Position numbers and translations under genes: made by a program
From: Xenopus tropicalis
Lineage: Eukaryota; Chordata; Amphibia; Anura; Pipidae
NCBI RefSeq assembly: GCF_000004195.4
Contig: NC_030679.2
Coordinates: 143,585,539 to 143,649,538 of the forward strand
Length of the DNA: 64,000 bases
Direction: 5' to 3'
Notes under the pieces: generated by a model
The model's input: the letters and a program-made list of their open reading frames with translations, nothing else
Database searches by the model: none
What the model was told of the DNA's origin: nothing
In this document: positions 33,780 to 44,300 of the stretch, piece by piece
Layout of the letters: each line of letters starts with the position of its first letter
Position numbering within the stretch: position 1 is the stretch's first letter

Positions 33780-34149
33780 GGTCCCCATACACGGGACAAT
33801 TGTAGCTGCCGATATGGGTCCCTTAGACCAATTCGGCAGCTTATCAGCCCGTGTAGGGGCAGGAACGAGGGGCATGCCTGACCGATATCTGGCCTGAAAT
33901 CGGGCAGATATTGATTGGGCAGGTTAAAAAATTGAGTCAGATCGGGGACCACAACGGCTCATTGATGCGGTCCCCAAACCGACTGCGCCTATTCCAGTCA
34001 TTATAATTAGATAGTTTGGTCCCAGGGCCAAATGACTGAATTAGCCTAAATTCACCCAATATCGCCCACCCGTAGGTGGGGATATCGGGAGAAGATCCGC
34101 TTGCTTGGCGACCTCGCCAGGCGAGCGGATCTTTACGTGTATGGCCACC
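33780..34149. mobile_element. TTAA-target MITE, copy 3 (about 370 bp)
   Basis: Inverted relative to copy 1: GGTCCCCATACACGGG at the left and CGTGTATGGCCACC at the right. Element I has the empty site GCGTGCCTTAATAAGTTG near 25672-25689, so the TTAA target is directly visible. Confidence 0.82.
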
Positions 34150-34519
34150 TTTAATAAGTTGTTGGCTGAGAATGGAAGATCTTGATTGTAGGGATTTGGA
34201 GGATCTCATGGAGTGTCTCCCAGATAGAGAACAATGAGATCTGGATTCATGAAGTTGTGTGATTCTCTGCCTTTGTCTTTGTGATACTAAGCTGTCTCTG
34301 TTTAGATGGAACTCATCAAATTCCTTTACTTCTTGACTCTGAAGTGTTGTACCGCTTTAAGAACTTGATATATTTAAAACACAATTGCTGGTAAGTCTCA
34401 TAGGTAGCAATTAGTTGTTTAAGAGTGTCTTCAAGTTGCAGTGGATCAAAGGCAGGCTGAGAGACAGCAGCGATACAGCTATCAATACATCTTTTGACTG
34501 ATCTGCTCTCCATTCTAAA

Positions 34520-34816
34520 GCTGGCCAAACACGGGCAGATCTTCACCCGATATCCCCACCTACGGGTGGGAATATCGGGGAGGCATGTAGGCGAATTCGC
34601 GGTAATGGGGCAGCCGGTTCAGGGACCGCATCAACGAGCTGATGCAGTCCCCGATCCGACTGGATTTTCTAACCTGGCTGATCGATATCTGGCCAATTTC
34701 AGGCCAGATATCGGTCAGCCAGGCCCCTCGGTTCTGCCCCTACATGGGCCGATAAGCTGCCAAATTGGTCCAAGGGACCGATATCGGCAGCTATAATCGG
34801 CCCGTGTATGGGGACC
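34520..34816. mobile_element. TTAA-target MITE, copy 4 (about 297 bp)
   Basis: Ends GCTGGCCAAACACGGG and CGTGTATGGGGACC with TTAA at 34817-34820. Element I has the uninserted sequence CTCCAATCTCAGCATTGC at about 26040-26057. Confidence 0.8.
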
Positions 34817-35360
34817 TTAAGCATTGCAAGTGGGATCTCTATAACTTATAAAGTTGCCTTGAGATAGCAATAACTAACAACCTCAGTAGTGTTGGCAGAC
34901 AGTTGACCCAATCACAATGGCACCTTGGAGATCATTGAGAAGTTTATTCCAAACTGTGAAGATCTTGATAACAGTGAACACTCAGATAGGTCAAATTATC
35001 ATAATATGATCCACTCCAGCAATTATATGTGGGTACTAAAATGGAGTCTAGAAGATACTGCTGGGGGTGGAGTTAACAACACAGACAGAAAACTGAGGCA
35101 ACTACGGGGGGAGAGATGGGAACAAATGAATGAAAGGCAAAGCAGGAAACAACAATGTGTAACATGACAGTGGTGAAATGCAGGATTTTGCAGCAAATCC
35201 ATGAACGGCAACAGAAATGTGTTCATCACTATTCTTCTTCAGTTCCTTATTGAATAAAGCAGCCGTTTGTTTCATATTTATTTCATGTTATAGCCTGCTA
35301 CTGATAACAGCCAACAGAATGGGCTCATAACAGCCTAAGAGCTAACTCCCAGCTAGCCAA

Positions 35361-38300
35361 TCACATTTTAGCTTTAATATGAGGATGACGAGGGTTTTGT
35401 AGGGATCCCTCAAGAACAAGTATGTGTTTCCATATATGAAAAGGGGTTATTCCTTGCAAAAAATCAGTAACGGCATCTCGGAGTGTCTCTTCTGCCACAA
35501 CAACACAAATAATACTGCCCCCTGGAGGCAGCACTGGTATTTGCTTAGCTAAATGATGCAGGATGTGACCCTGTACAAACCTGGGATTGGTGCCAAAGAG
35601 GTCAATATTGAGGCAGTGCGTGCCTTTAGCTAATGGCACTGGGATTGGGGCACTGCTCAGGCTGAGGAGCTCAGGGGAGATGTGAGGGAGAGGAGGGTGT
35701 TGGGGAGGGGGGTTAATATGAGTGGGGGCAGGGTGGCTGCATTGAGTACCCGAGGAACTGGGAGTATCAGAATGAGTGGATTTGGAGTAGATCCAGAGAA
35801 GCCCCGATCCCAGCAATAACTTTAAGTTGCTTTTGTGTGCGGCGAGAGAAAGAAAATCCCAAATGAGAAGCCCCTTGGGAAACAGATGTTCTAGAGTGCA
35901 TGGATTCTCAAACAGATCTAGAACCTCCAAAGGACTTAGAACAACAGGGAGGGCACCCACATAGTCCCTCTTCACCCGGAGCCTCAGTGCCTTGATAGAG
36001 TCCTCCATCTGATTGTTGGGCAGCAGCATTGAGACAACAGCCTGGAAGGGAAGAGAGGAGAGAGTAAGAGAGGGGCATGGGGGCTGCTTCTCCCAGTACA
36101 ATGAGCCGGGTACAAACCCACCTTACTATGTACAACAGAATTCCTTTTCAACAAGGCAGCAGGGGGGTTTTCTTTCCGGGTCGCTCTTATTTTGGTGACA
36201 TCAGGGTTCTTAAAGCGTAGGTTATCCAAAGCATAACGCCGAATTACCCCGGCTATCCCATGGCCTCTCATAATTGGGGCAACACGGAGACTTTGCAGCA
36301 AAGCAGTAATCCCACCATCCACCAATAAGGTAGACAAGAAAGCAACCTGTAGAGACAGAGCCAATCACATGCACCATCTCTCCCTACTATACCTGCTATC
36401 CCACAGCCCCAGTCCCTTCCCAGAGGCTATTATCCCCCCACTGCTACTATAGGCACCATCTCTCCCTACTATACCTGCTATCCCACAGCCCCAGTCCCTT
36501 TCCAGAGGCTATTATCCCCCCACTGCTACTATAGGCACCATCTCTCCCTACTATACCTGCTATCCCACAGCCCCAGTCCCTTCCCAGAGGCTATTATCCC
36601 CCCACTGCTACTATAGGCACCATCTCTCCCTACTATACCTGCTATCCCACAGCCCCAGTCCCTTCCCAGAGGCTATTATCCCCCCACTGCTACTATAGGC
36701 ACCATCTCTCCCTACTATACCTGCTATCCCACAGCCCCAGTCCCTTCCCAGAGGCTATTATCCCCCCACTGCTACTATAGGCACCATCTCTCCCTACTAT
36801 ACCTGCTATCCCACAGCCCCAGTCCCTTCCCAGAGGCTATTATCCCCCCACTGCTACTATAGGCACCATCTCTCCCTACTATACCTGCTATCCCACAGCC
36901 CCAGTCCCTTCCCAGAGGCTATTATCCCACTGCTACTATAGGCACCATCTCTCCCTACTATACCTGCTATCCCACAGCCCCAGTCCCTTCCCAGAGGCTA
37001 TCATCCCACTGCTACTATAGGCACCATCTCTCCCTACTATACCTGCTATCCCACAGCCCCAGTCCCTTCCCAGAGGCTATCATCCCCCCACTGCTACTAT
37101 AGGCACCATCTCTCCCTACTATACCTGCTATCCCACAGCCCCAGTCCCTTCCCAGAGGCTATTATCCCCCACTGCTACTATAGGCACCATCTCTCCCTAC
37201 TATACCTGCTATCCCACAGCCGCAGGCCCTTCCCAGAGGCTATTATCCCCCCACTGCTACTATAGGCACCATCTCTCCCTACTATACCTGCTATCCCACA
37301 GCCCCAGTCCCTTCCCAGAGGCTATTATCCCCCACTGCTACTATAGGCACCATCTCTCCCTACTATACCTGCTATCCCACAGCCCCAGTCCCTTCCCAGA
37401 GGCTATTATCCCACCCACTGCTACTATAGGCACCATCTCTCCCTACTATACCTGCTATCCCACAGCCACACCCCCTTCCCAGAGGCCATTTTCTCATTGC
37501 TGTTGCTACTGAGTGGAGGTGCTCTGAGTGCTCTGTGGAGTTGTGACTTTCTCCCAGGCCCGGCTGGGTCTGGGGGTTAGTTTTTGTGGGTATTTTTTCT
37601 TTGTTTTTTGCTGTTTTTCCCTACTCAATGGGGAAGAAAGCGATTAAACCGTTTAGCCGGGTAGTGAAAACCAATTTGAGAAGCAGCAGGAAGGCCACTG
37701 GGTCCAACATTGTGGTGACTGTGGAGCGCACTGCAGAAGGCAATGTTTCCTGCTCTCTTAAAGGGAAGGAAAAGAAAAGCAAAAGCTGTTCCCAAAGCGG
37801 CATGGAGAGTGACTCTGAGGACCTGGACACCGGTGTTGGAGTAACTGCAGGGAGCTGCGGAGCTACAACAGAGGCAGACCAGGAGGTGAGAGCAGAGTCT
37901 GATGACTGCAAAATGGCTGCTGGCAGTGAGGAACATGGAAGCCATGTGGTACTGGAAGTTGCAGAAAGTGCTCTGACCAACCAGGAAATGGCTGCTGCCA
38001 GTGAGGAACATGGAAGCTGTGTGGCCCTAAAAGTTGCAGAAAGCGCTCTGAGTGACCAGGAAATGGCTGCTGCTTGTGAGGTGCATGGAAGCCTTGTGGC
38101 CCTGGAGAGTGAACAGGTAATGGCTGCCGGGCCCCTGGGGAAGGCTGGGGAAGTGCACAAAGGTACTGAGACTGTAATACAGTATGATACAATAATTAAT
38201 GCTTTGAAGGAGCTGCGGTGTTTGGAGGAGAAACAAAACAATTTAAACAGAGACATTGACAGACTGATAAAGAATCAGAAGTTGCTGAGAGGAGAGAGGA

Positions 38301-41300
38301 GAACTCAGTACATCAGGGAGTTGGCTTTCCTCAATAAGGAGCTGGGAGAGACTGAAATTAACATTAAAGACATTCTGGCTGTTATAGAGCCATGGAAGGA
38401 ACTGTATGACAACAAACAGAGATTTGAGCAGATGAAGGAGGGTAATGTGACTGCTGAGAAACTGCTAAAAGTTGCTGAACTGCTCAAAGAGACTGAAGTT
38501 TCAAAAACTTTTACTGAATGTAGCGTTGCTACTAACATTGTGCATAGTAACGGTCTTTCACATACTGATAGTGTGTGTGCAGCTGCCGTGAGTGGTGTGA
38601 GTGCTGGGGCAGCTGAGGTGCAAGCGGCTGGGAGTGGTGCAGCTGAGGTGCAGGTGATTGCAGGTAATGTAACGTGTGTGAGTGAGGGGGAGGGGCAGTG
38701 AGTGCTGGGGCAGCTGAGGTGCAAGCGGCTGGGAGTGGTGCAGCTGAGGTGCAGGTGATTGCAGGTAATGTAACGTGTGTGAGTGAGGGGGAGGGGCAGT
38801 GAGTGCTGGGGCAGCTGAGGTGCAAGCGGCTGGGAGTGGTGCAGCTGAGGTGCAGGTGATTGCAGGTAATGTAACGTGTGTGAGTGAGGGGGGAGGCGAA
38901 GGAAAAAATGTTGTTTATTCTGCTGGGGAAAGCAATGTGCATGGGGGGACTGAGAGTGTTGCTGGGGCTGCGGGGGGGGGCAGTGAGTGCTGGGGCTGCG
39001 GGGGGCAGTGTTTGGGAGGGAAGGAGATTCTTTGCACGTGAGCAGGATGAGGAGTTTGATGATGAGTTTGATAAGAGGAAGAATGTGGTGAAAATTAAGT
39101 GGGAGAAAGAGAGGGAGGATTTCCCGGGGCGCAGGTTTGTGGCCAGAAACATTATTAAGCAGTTGCTGGGTTTTACCCCACAGGACGTTTATGCCTTGCT
39201 GAGTGTCACAGACACAGAGTTTGATTTAAGCTATAAGTTATCCCAAGGGTTAGAGGAGTTCTGGGGGCGGTACCATCTGAGTAAGGAGGCCAAGGAGTGG
39301 GAGGGGTTTAGGGTAATCCCTGTGTCCAAACCCGAAACCAAACTGGTTACCATTATCATGAAGAGAGAGACATGAGCAGGTCATCCTCATATGGCTCCGG
39401 CGCCAGTGCACTGTCCTATCCCCCCTGGAGCCGGTGTTTGATGGGGAGGGATTCTGGGTAGGGGGGTATAAAGTCCTATCCCCCCTGGAGCCGGTGTTTG
39501 ATGGGGAGGGATTCTGGTTAGGGGGGTATAAAGTCCTATCCCCCCTGGAGCCGGTGTTTGATGGGGAGGGATTCTGGTTAGGGGGGTATAAAGTCCTATC
39601 CCCCCTGGAGCCGGTGTTTGATGAGGAGGGATTCTGGGTAGGGGGGTATAAAGTCCTATCCCCCCTGGAGCCGGTGTTTGATGAGGAGGGATTCTGGATA
39701 GGGGGGTATAAAGTCCTATCCCCCCTGGAGCCGGTGTTTGATGAGGAGGGATTCTGGGTAGGGGGGTATAAAGTCCTATCCCCCCTGGAGCCAGTGTTTG
39801 ATGGGGAGGGATTCTGGGTAGGGGGTATAAAGTCCTATCCCCCCTGGAGCCGGTGTTTGATGGGGAGGGATTCTGGGTAGGGGGGTATAAAGTCCTATCC
39901 CCCTGGAGCCGGTGTTTGATGAGGAGGGATTCTGGGTAGGGGGTATAAAGTCCTATCCCCCCTGGAGCCGGTGTTTGATGGGGAGGGATTCTGGTTAGGG
40001 GGGTATAAAGTCCTATCCCCCCTGGAGCCGGTGTTTGATGGGGAGGGATTCTGGGTAGGGGGGTATAAAGTCCTATCCCCCCTGGAGCCGGTGTTTGATG
40101 AGGAGGGATTCTGGGTAGGGGGGTATAAAGTCCAAGTGAAATTGCATGTGGATCAGAATGTTCAGAAACATCTCCCAAATTCCTTTTTCATTGGGAAAGC
40201 AAGGGGTGTCTGTTTCTATGTGGGCCAGCCCAGGCTATGCTATAAATGTGGGTCCAACAGGCATTATGCTGTAAAGTGCAACATACAGAAATGTGCTTTG
40301 TGTGGGGAGACTGGGCGCCCAAGCAAGGAGTGTGTAACTGCAATAAAGTGCAACCTGTGTATGCAATCCAGCCATGCTTATAGGGCCTGCCCCCACGCCT
40401 GGCGCAACATTAGGAAGGCTTGTCCCAATCTGGAAAAAGTAATGAGTACCCCAATGCCAGGGGAGAACTTGCCCCAGACTGAGGGAAGGGGGGAGGAGAG
40501 GGCAGGTGGGGCAAGAGAGACAGACAGGGGGCGCCCAACAGAGGTGAGAGGGAAAGAGGGGGAGAACAAACAGACAAAGGTACAGGCAGCCCAAGAGGAG
40601 GGAGGTGGAGGGGATGGTTGGATAGTGGTGGGCAGCAAATCTAATAAAGCTAAGGAGGCTCAGTGCCCGGGTGTAATTACCCTCCCAACTGAAAATAGGT
40701 TTGTTTTGCCAGGAGGGAAGTCATGGGGGGATTTAGCAGAGGAACAGGTAGAGTTGGAGAGAATGGAGGAGGAGGAGGAGGAGGAGGAGGAGAGGGAGAA
40801 AAGGAAAAGTCTCTTATCTGATATCATCTCCAGCAGGAAGAAGAGCAAAAGGGAAGGGGCTTTTCAGTCTCAGGGGGCAGAAAAGGAGTCACTGGAGGAA
40901 GGGGAGTTGGGGGAGCAAGATGTGATGGAGAGTCAGGGGGCAGGTGTGCGGGTACAGGTTAAAGGGTCTGCTGGGAAATGTTTGGACAATTCTCAAAAAA
41001 AGAAACATAAAGATGCCTCTTGATATGTGTTTTATAACGATCTGTAAGAAATAAGATGCTTTGCAGGAAGGTATTTTTTGTTTTTGATGTAATATTGATT
41101 TATATTTTTTTTGGTTTTTGTTTTTTGCTTGATTGAAATGTAATTATTGTTTAATTGTATTTGTTTAATATATTTTAATAAAATTCTCTCCCTACTATAC
41201 CTGCTATCCCACAGCCCCAGTCCCTTCCCAGAGGCTATTATCCCACTGCTACTATAGGCACCATCTCTCCCTACTATACCTGCTATCCCACAGCCCCAGT

Positions 41301-44300
41301 CCCTTCCCAGAGGCTATTATCCCCCCACTGCTACTATAGGCACCATCTCTCCCTACTATACCTGCTATCCCACAGCCCCAGTCCCTTCCCAGAGGCTATT
41401 ATCCCCCCACTGCTACTATAGGCACCATCTCTCCCTACTATACCTGCTATCCCACAGCCCCAGTCCCTTCCCAGAGGCTATTATCCCCCCACTGCTACTA
41501 TAGGCACCATCTCTCCCTACTATACCTGCTATCCCACAGCCCCAGTCCCTTCCCAGAGGCTATTATCCCCCCACTGCTACTATAGGCACCATCTCTCCCT
41601 ACTATACCTGCTATCCCACAGCCACACCCCCTTCCCAGAGGCCATTTGCTCATTGCTGTTGCTACTGAGTGGAGGTGCTCTGAGTGCTCTGTGGAGTTGT
41701 GACTTTCTCCCAGGCCCGGCTGGGTCTGGGGGTTAGTTTTTGTGGGTATTTTTTCTTTGTTTTTTGCTGTTTTTCCCTACTCAATGGGGAAGAAAGCGAT
41801 TAAACCGTTTAGCTGGTTAGTGAAAACCCGTTTGAGAAGCAGCAAGAAGGCCACTGGGTCCAACATTGTGGTGACTGTGGAGCGCACTGCAGAGGGCAAT
41901 GTTTCCTGCTCTCTTAAAGGGAAGGAAAAGAAAAGCAAAAGCTGTTCCCAAAGCGGCATGGAGAGTGACTCTGAGGACCTGGGCGCCGGTGTTGGAGTAA
42001 CTGCAGGGAGCTGCGGAGCCCTGGAAGTTGCAGAAAGTGCTCTGACCAACCAGGAAATGGCTGCTGCCTGTGAGGAACATGGAAGCTGTGTGGCCCTAAA
42101 AGTTGCAGAAAGCGCTCAGAGTGACCAGGAAATGGCTGCTGCTTGTGAGGTGCATGGAAGCCTTGTGGCCCTGGAGAGTGACCAGGAAATGGCTGCTGCT
42201 TGTGAGGTGCATGGAAGCCGTGTGGCCCTGGAGAGTGAACAGGTAATGGCTGCCGGGCCCCTGGGGAAGGCTGGGGAAGTGCACAAAGGTACTGAGACTG
42301 TAATACAGTATGATACAATAATTAATGCTTTGAAGGAGCTGCGGTGTTTGGAGGAGAAGCAAAACAATTTAAACAGAGACATTGACAGACTGATAAAGAA
42401 TCAGAAGTTGCTGAGAGGAGAGAGGAGAACTCAGTACATCAGGGAGTTGGCTTTCCTCAATAAGGAGCTGGAAGAGACTGAAATTAACATTAAAGACATT
42501 TTGGCTGTTATAGAGCCATGGAAGGAGCTGTATGACAACAAACAGAGATTTGAGCAGATGAAGGAGGGCAATGTGACTGCTGAGAGACTGCTAAAAGTTG
42601 CTGAACTGCTCAAAGAGACTGAAGTTTCAAAAACTTTTACTGAATGTAGCGTTACTACTAACATTGTGCATAGTAACGGTCTTTCCCATACTGATAGTGT
42701 GTGTGCAGCTGCCGTGAGTGGGGTGAGTGCTGGGGGCAGTGTGGGGCAAGCAGCTGAGAGTGGTGCAGCTGAGTTGCAGGTGATTGCAGGCAATGCAATG
42801 TGTGTGAGTGAGGGGGGAGGGGCAGTGAGTGCTGGGGCAGCTGAGGTGCAAGTGGCTGGGAGTGGTGCAGCTGAGGTACAGGTGATTGCAGGTAATGCAA
42901 TGTGGGTGAGTGAGGGGGGAGGGGAAGGAAAAAATGTTGTTTATTCTGCAGGGGAAAGCAATGTGCAAGGGGGGACTGAGAGTGTTGCTGGGGCTGCGGG
43001 GGGCAGTGTTTGGGAGGGAAGGAGATTCTTTGCACGTGAGCAGGATGAGGAGTTTGATGATGAGTTTGATAAGAGGAAGAATGTTGTGAAAATTAAGTGG
43101 GAGAAAGAGAGGGAGGATTTCCCGGGGCGCAGGTTTGTGGGCAGAAACATTATTAAACAGTTGTTGGGTTTTACCCCACAGGACGTTTATGCCTTGCTGA
43201 GTGTCACAGACACAGAGTTTGATTTAAGCTATAAGCTATCCCAAGGGTTAGAGGAGTTCTGGAGGCGGTACCATCTGAGTAAAGAGGCCAAGGAATGGGA
43301 GGGGTTTAGGGTAATCCCTGTGTCCAAACCCGAAACCAAACTGGTCACCATTATCATGAAGAGAGAGACAGTGCATGAGCAGGACATCCTCATATGGCTC
43401 CGGCGCCAGTGCACTGTCCTATCCCCCCTGGAGCCGGTGTTTGATGAGGAGGGATTCTGGGTAGGGGGGTATAAAGTCCAAGTGAAATTGCATGTGGATC
43501 AGAATGTTCAGAAACATCTCCCAAATTCCTTTTTCATTGGGAAAGCAAGGGGTGTCTGTTTCTATGTGGGCCAGCCCAGGCTATGCTATAAATGTGGGTC
43601 CAACAGGCATTATGCTGTAAAGTGCAACATACAGAAATGTGCTTTGTGTGGGGAGACTGGGCACCCAAGCAAGGAGTGTGTAAAGGCCATAAAGTGTAAC
43701 CTGTGTATGCAATCCGGCCATGCTTATAGGGCCTGCCCCGACGCCTGGCGGAACATTAGGAAGGCTTGTCCCAATCTGGAAAAAGTAATGAGTACCCCAA
43801 TGCCAGGGGTGAACTTGCCCCAGACTGAGGGAAGGGGGGAGGAGAGGGCAGGTGAGGCAAGAGAGACAGACAGGGGGCGCCCAACAGAGGTGAGAGGGAA
43901 AGAGGGGGAGAACAAACAGGCAAAGGCACAGGCAGCGGTACAGGCAGCCCAAGAGGAGGGAGGCGGAGGGGATGGTTGGATAGTGGTGGGCAGCAAATCA
44001 AATAAAGCTAAGGAGGCTCAGTGCCCGGGTGTAATTACCCTCCCAACTGAAAATAGGTTTGTTTTGCCAGGAGGGAAGTCGTGGGGGGATTTAGCAGAGG
44101 AACAGGTAGAGTTGGAGAGAATGGAGGAGGAGGAGGAGGAGGAGAGGGAGAAAAGGAAAAGTCTCTCATCTGATATCATCTCCAGCAGGAAGAAGAGCAA
44201 AAGGGAAGGGGCTTTTCAGTCTCAGGGGGCAGAAAAGGAGTCACTGGAGGAAGGGGAGTTGGAGGAGGAAAGTGTGATGGAGAGTCAGGGGGCAGGTGTG

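Larger units (their letters stand above)
31170..34540 (-). pseudogene. gag-like pseudogene of LTR element II, split by MITEs
   Basis: Read from the right, the pieces are: 34300-34540 (VKRCIDSCIAAVSQPAFDP, ETYQQLCFKY); 34150-34300 and 33640-33776 (LSQQLIKA, then about three 33-bp units); 33020-33480 (SNSVPPQAINPKSENTD, EELDLLIRWLGPQSNEGIK); 32550-32716 (LECSFGSTEAIEEALFKRL, then LSDLLLELQLSKADN after a frameshift); 31807-31913 (FSYLDSAHGIKPIVSKL); and 31170-31253 (KNHVNFLPFS). The order matches gag proteins of BEL/Pao-like elements with a DUF1759-type region, as I recall them. It cannot encode a working protein. Confidence 0.68.
31014..35169 (-). mobile_element. BEL/Pao-like LTR retrotransposon remnant II (gag only)
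   Basis: The 5' LTR at about 34852-35169 begins TGTCATGTTACAC on the minus strand. A partial 3' LTR lies at about 31018-31145. Gag pieces fill the interior; pol is missing. It is a duplicate of element I and sits in the same split hAT MITE (left half 30967-31013, right half from 35170). It has suffered at least five later insertions: 31254-31806, 32234-32547, 32718-33018, 33780-34149 and 34520-34816. Confidence 0.7.
37628..41023 (+). pseudogene. Zinc-knuckle ORF1/gag-like pseudogene (copy A)
   Basis: Starts MGKKAIKPFSRVVKTN and parallels the intact copy B. Lesions relative to B: a one-base loss in a G run gives a stop at 38699-38701; that segment is present three times as a 101-bp repeat; a five-base loss near 39374 (GACATGAG against GACAGTGCATGAG) gives another stop; and a 60-bp stretch is amplified to 12 units at 39415-40131 with two or three units one base short. 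The second zinc knuckle has Arg for His (CALCGETGRPSKEC), so it could not bind zinc normally. The acidic, Lys-rich C-terminus is kept. Confidence 0.8.
37491..41183 (+). mobile_element. ORF1-only non-LTR-type retroelement, copy A
   Basis: A short GC-containing leader (37491-37627), one gag/ORF1-type frame, and a 160-bp T-rich 3' region ending TTTTAATAAAA directly against the minisatellite. There is no endonuclease or reverse transcriptase, no LTR and no clear target duplication. Copy B has the same junctions, so the pair arose by tandem duplication of element plus minisatellite rather than by two insertions. Confidence 0.65.

Noticed and set aside
37621..38724. Several 100-200-codon antisense frames opposite ORF1 copies A and B
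   Set aside because: GC- and codon-biased shadows of the ORF1 frame. The sense frame has recognisable zinc knuckles; these have nothing.
39387..40178. 263-codon antisense Pro-rich frame
   Set aside because: Antisense of the 60-bp ORF1 minisatellite.
37491..41183. Host ZCCHC3-like gene in two copies
   Set aside because: The sequence lies antisense in an intron, abuts a minisatellite at both ends and is duplicated with it, and one copy is broken. A retroelement is the simpler explanation, though domestication cannot be excluded for copy B.
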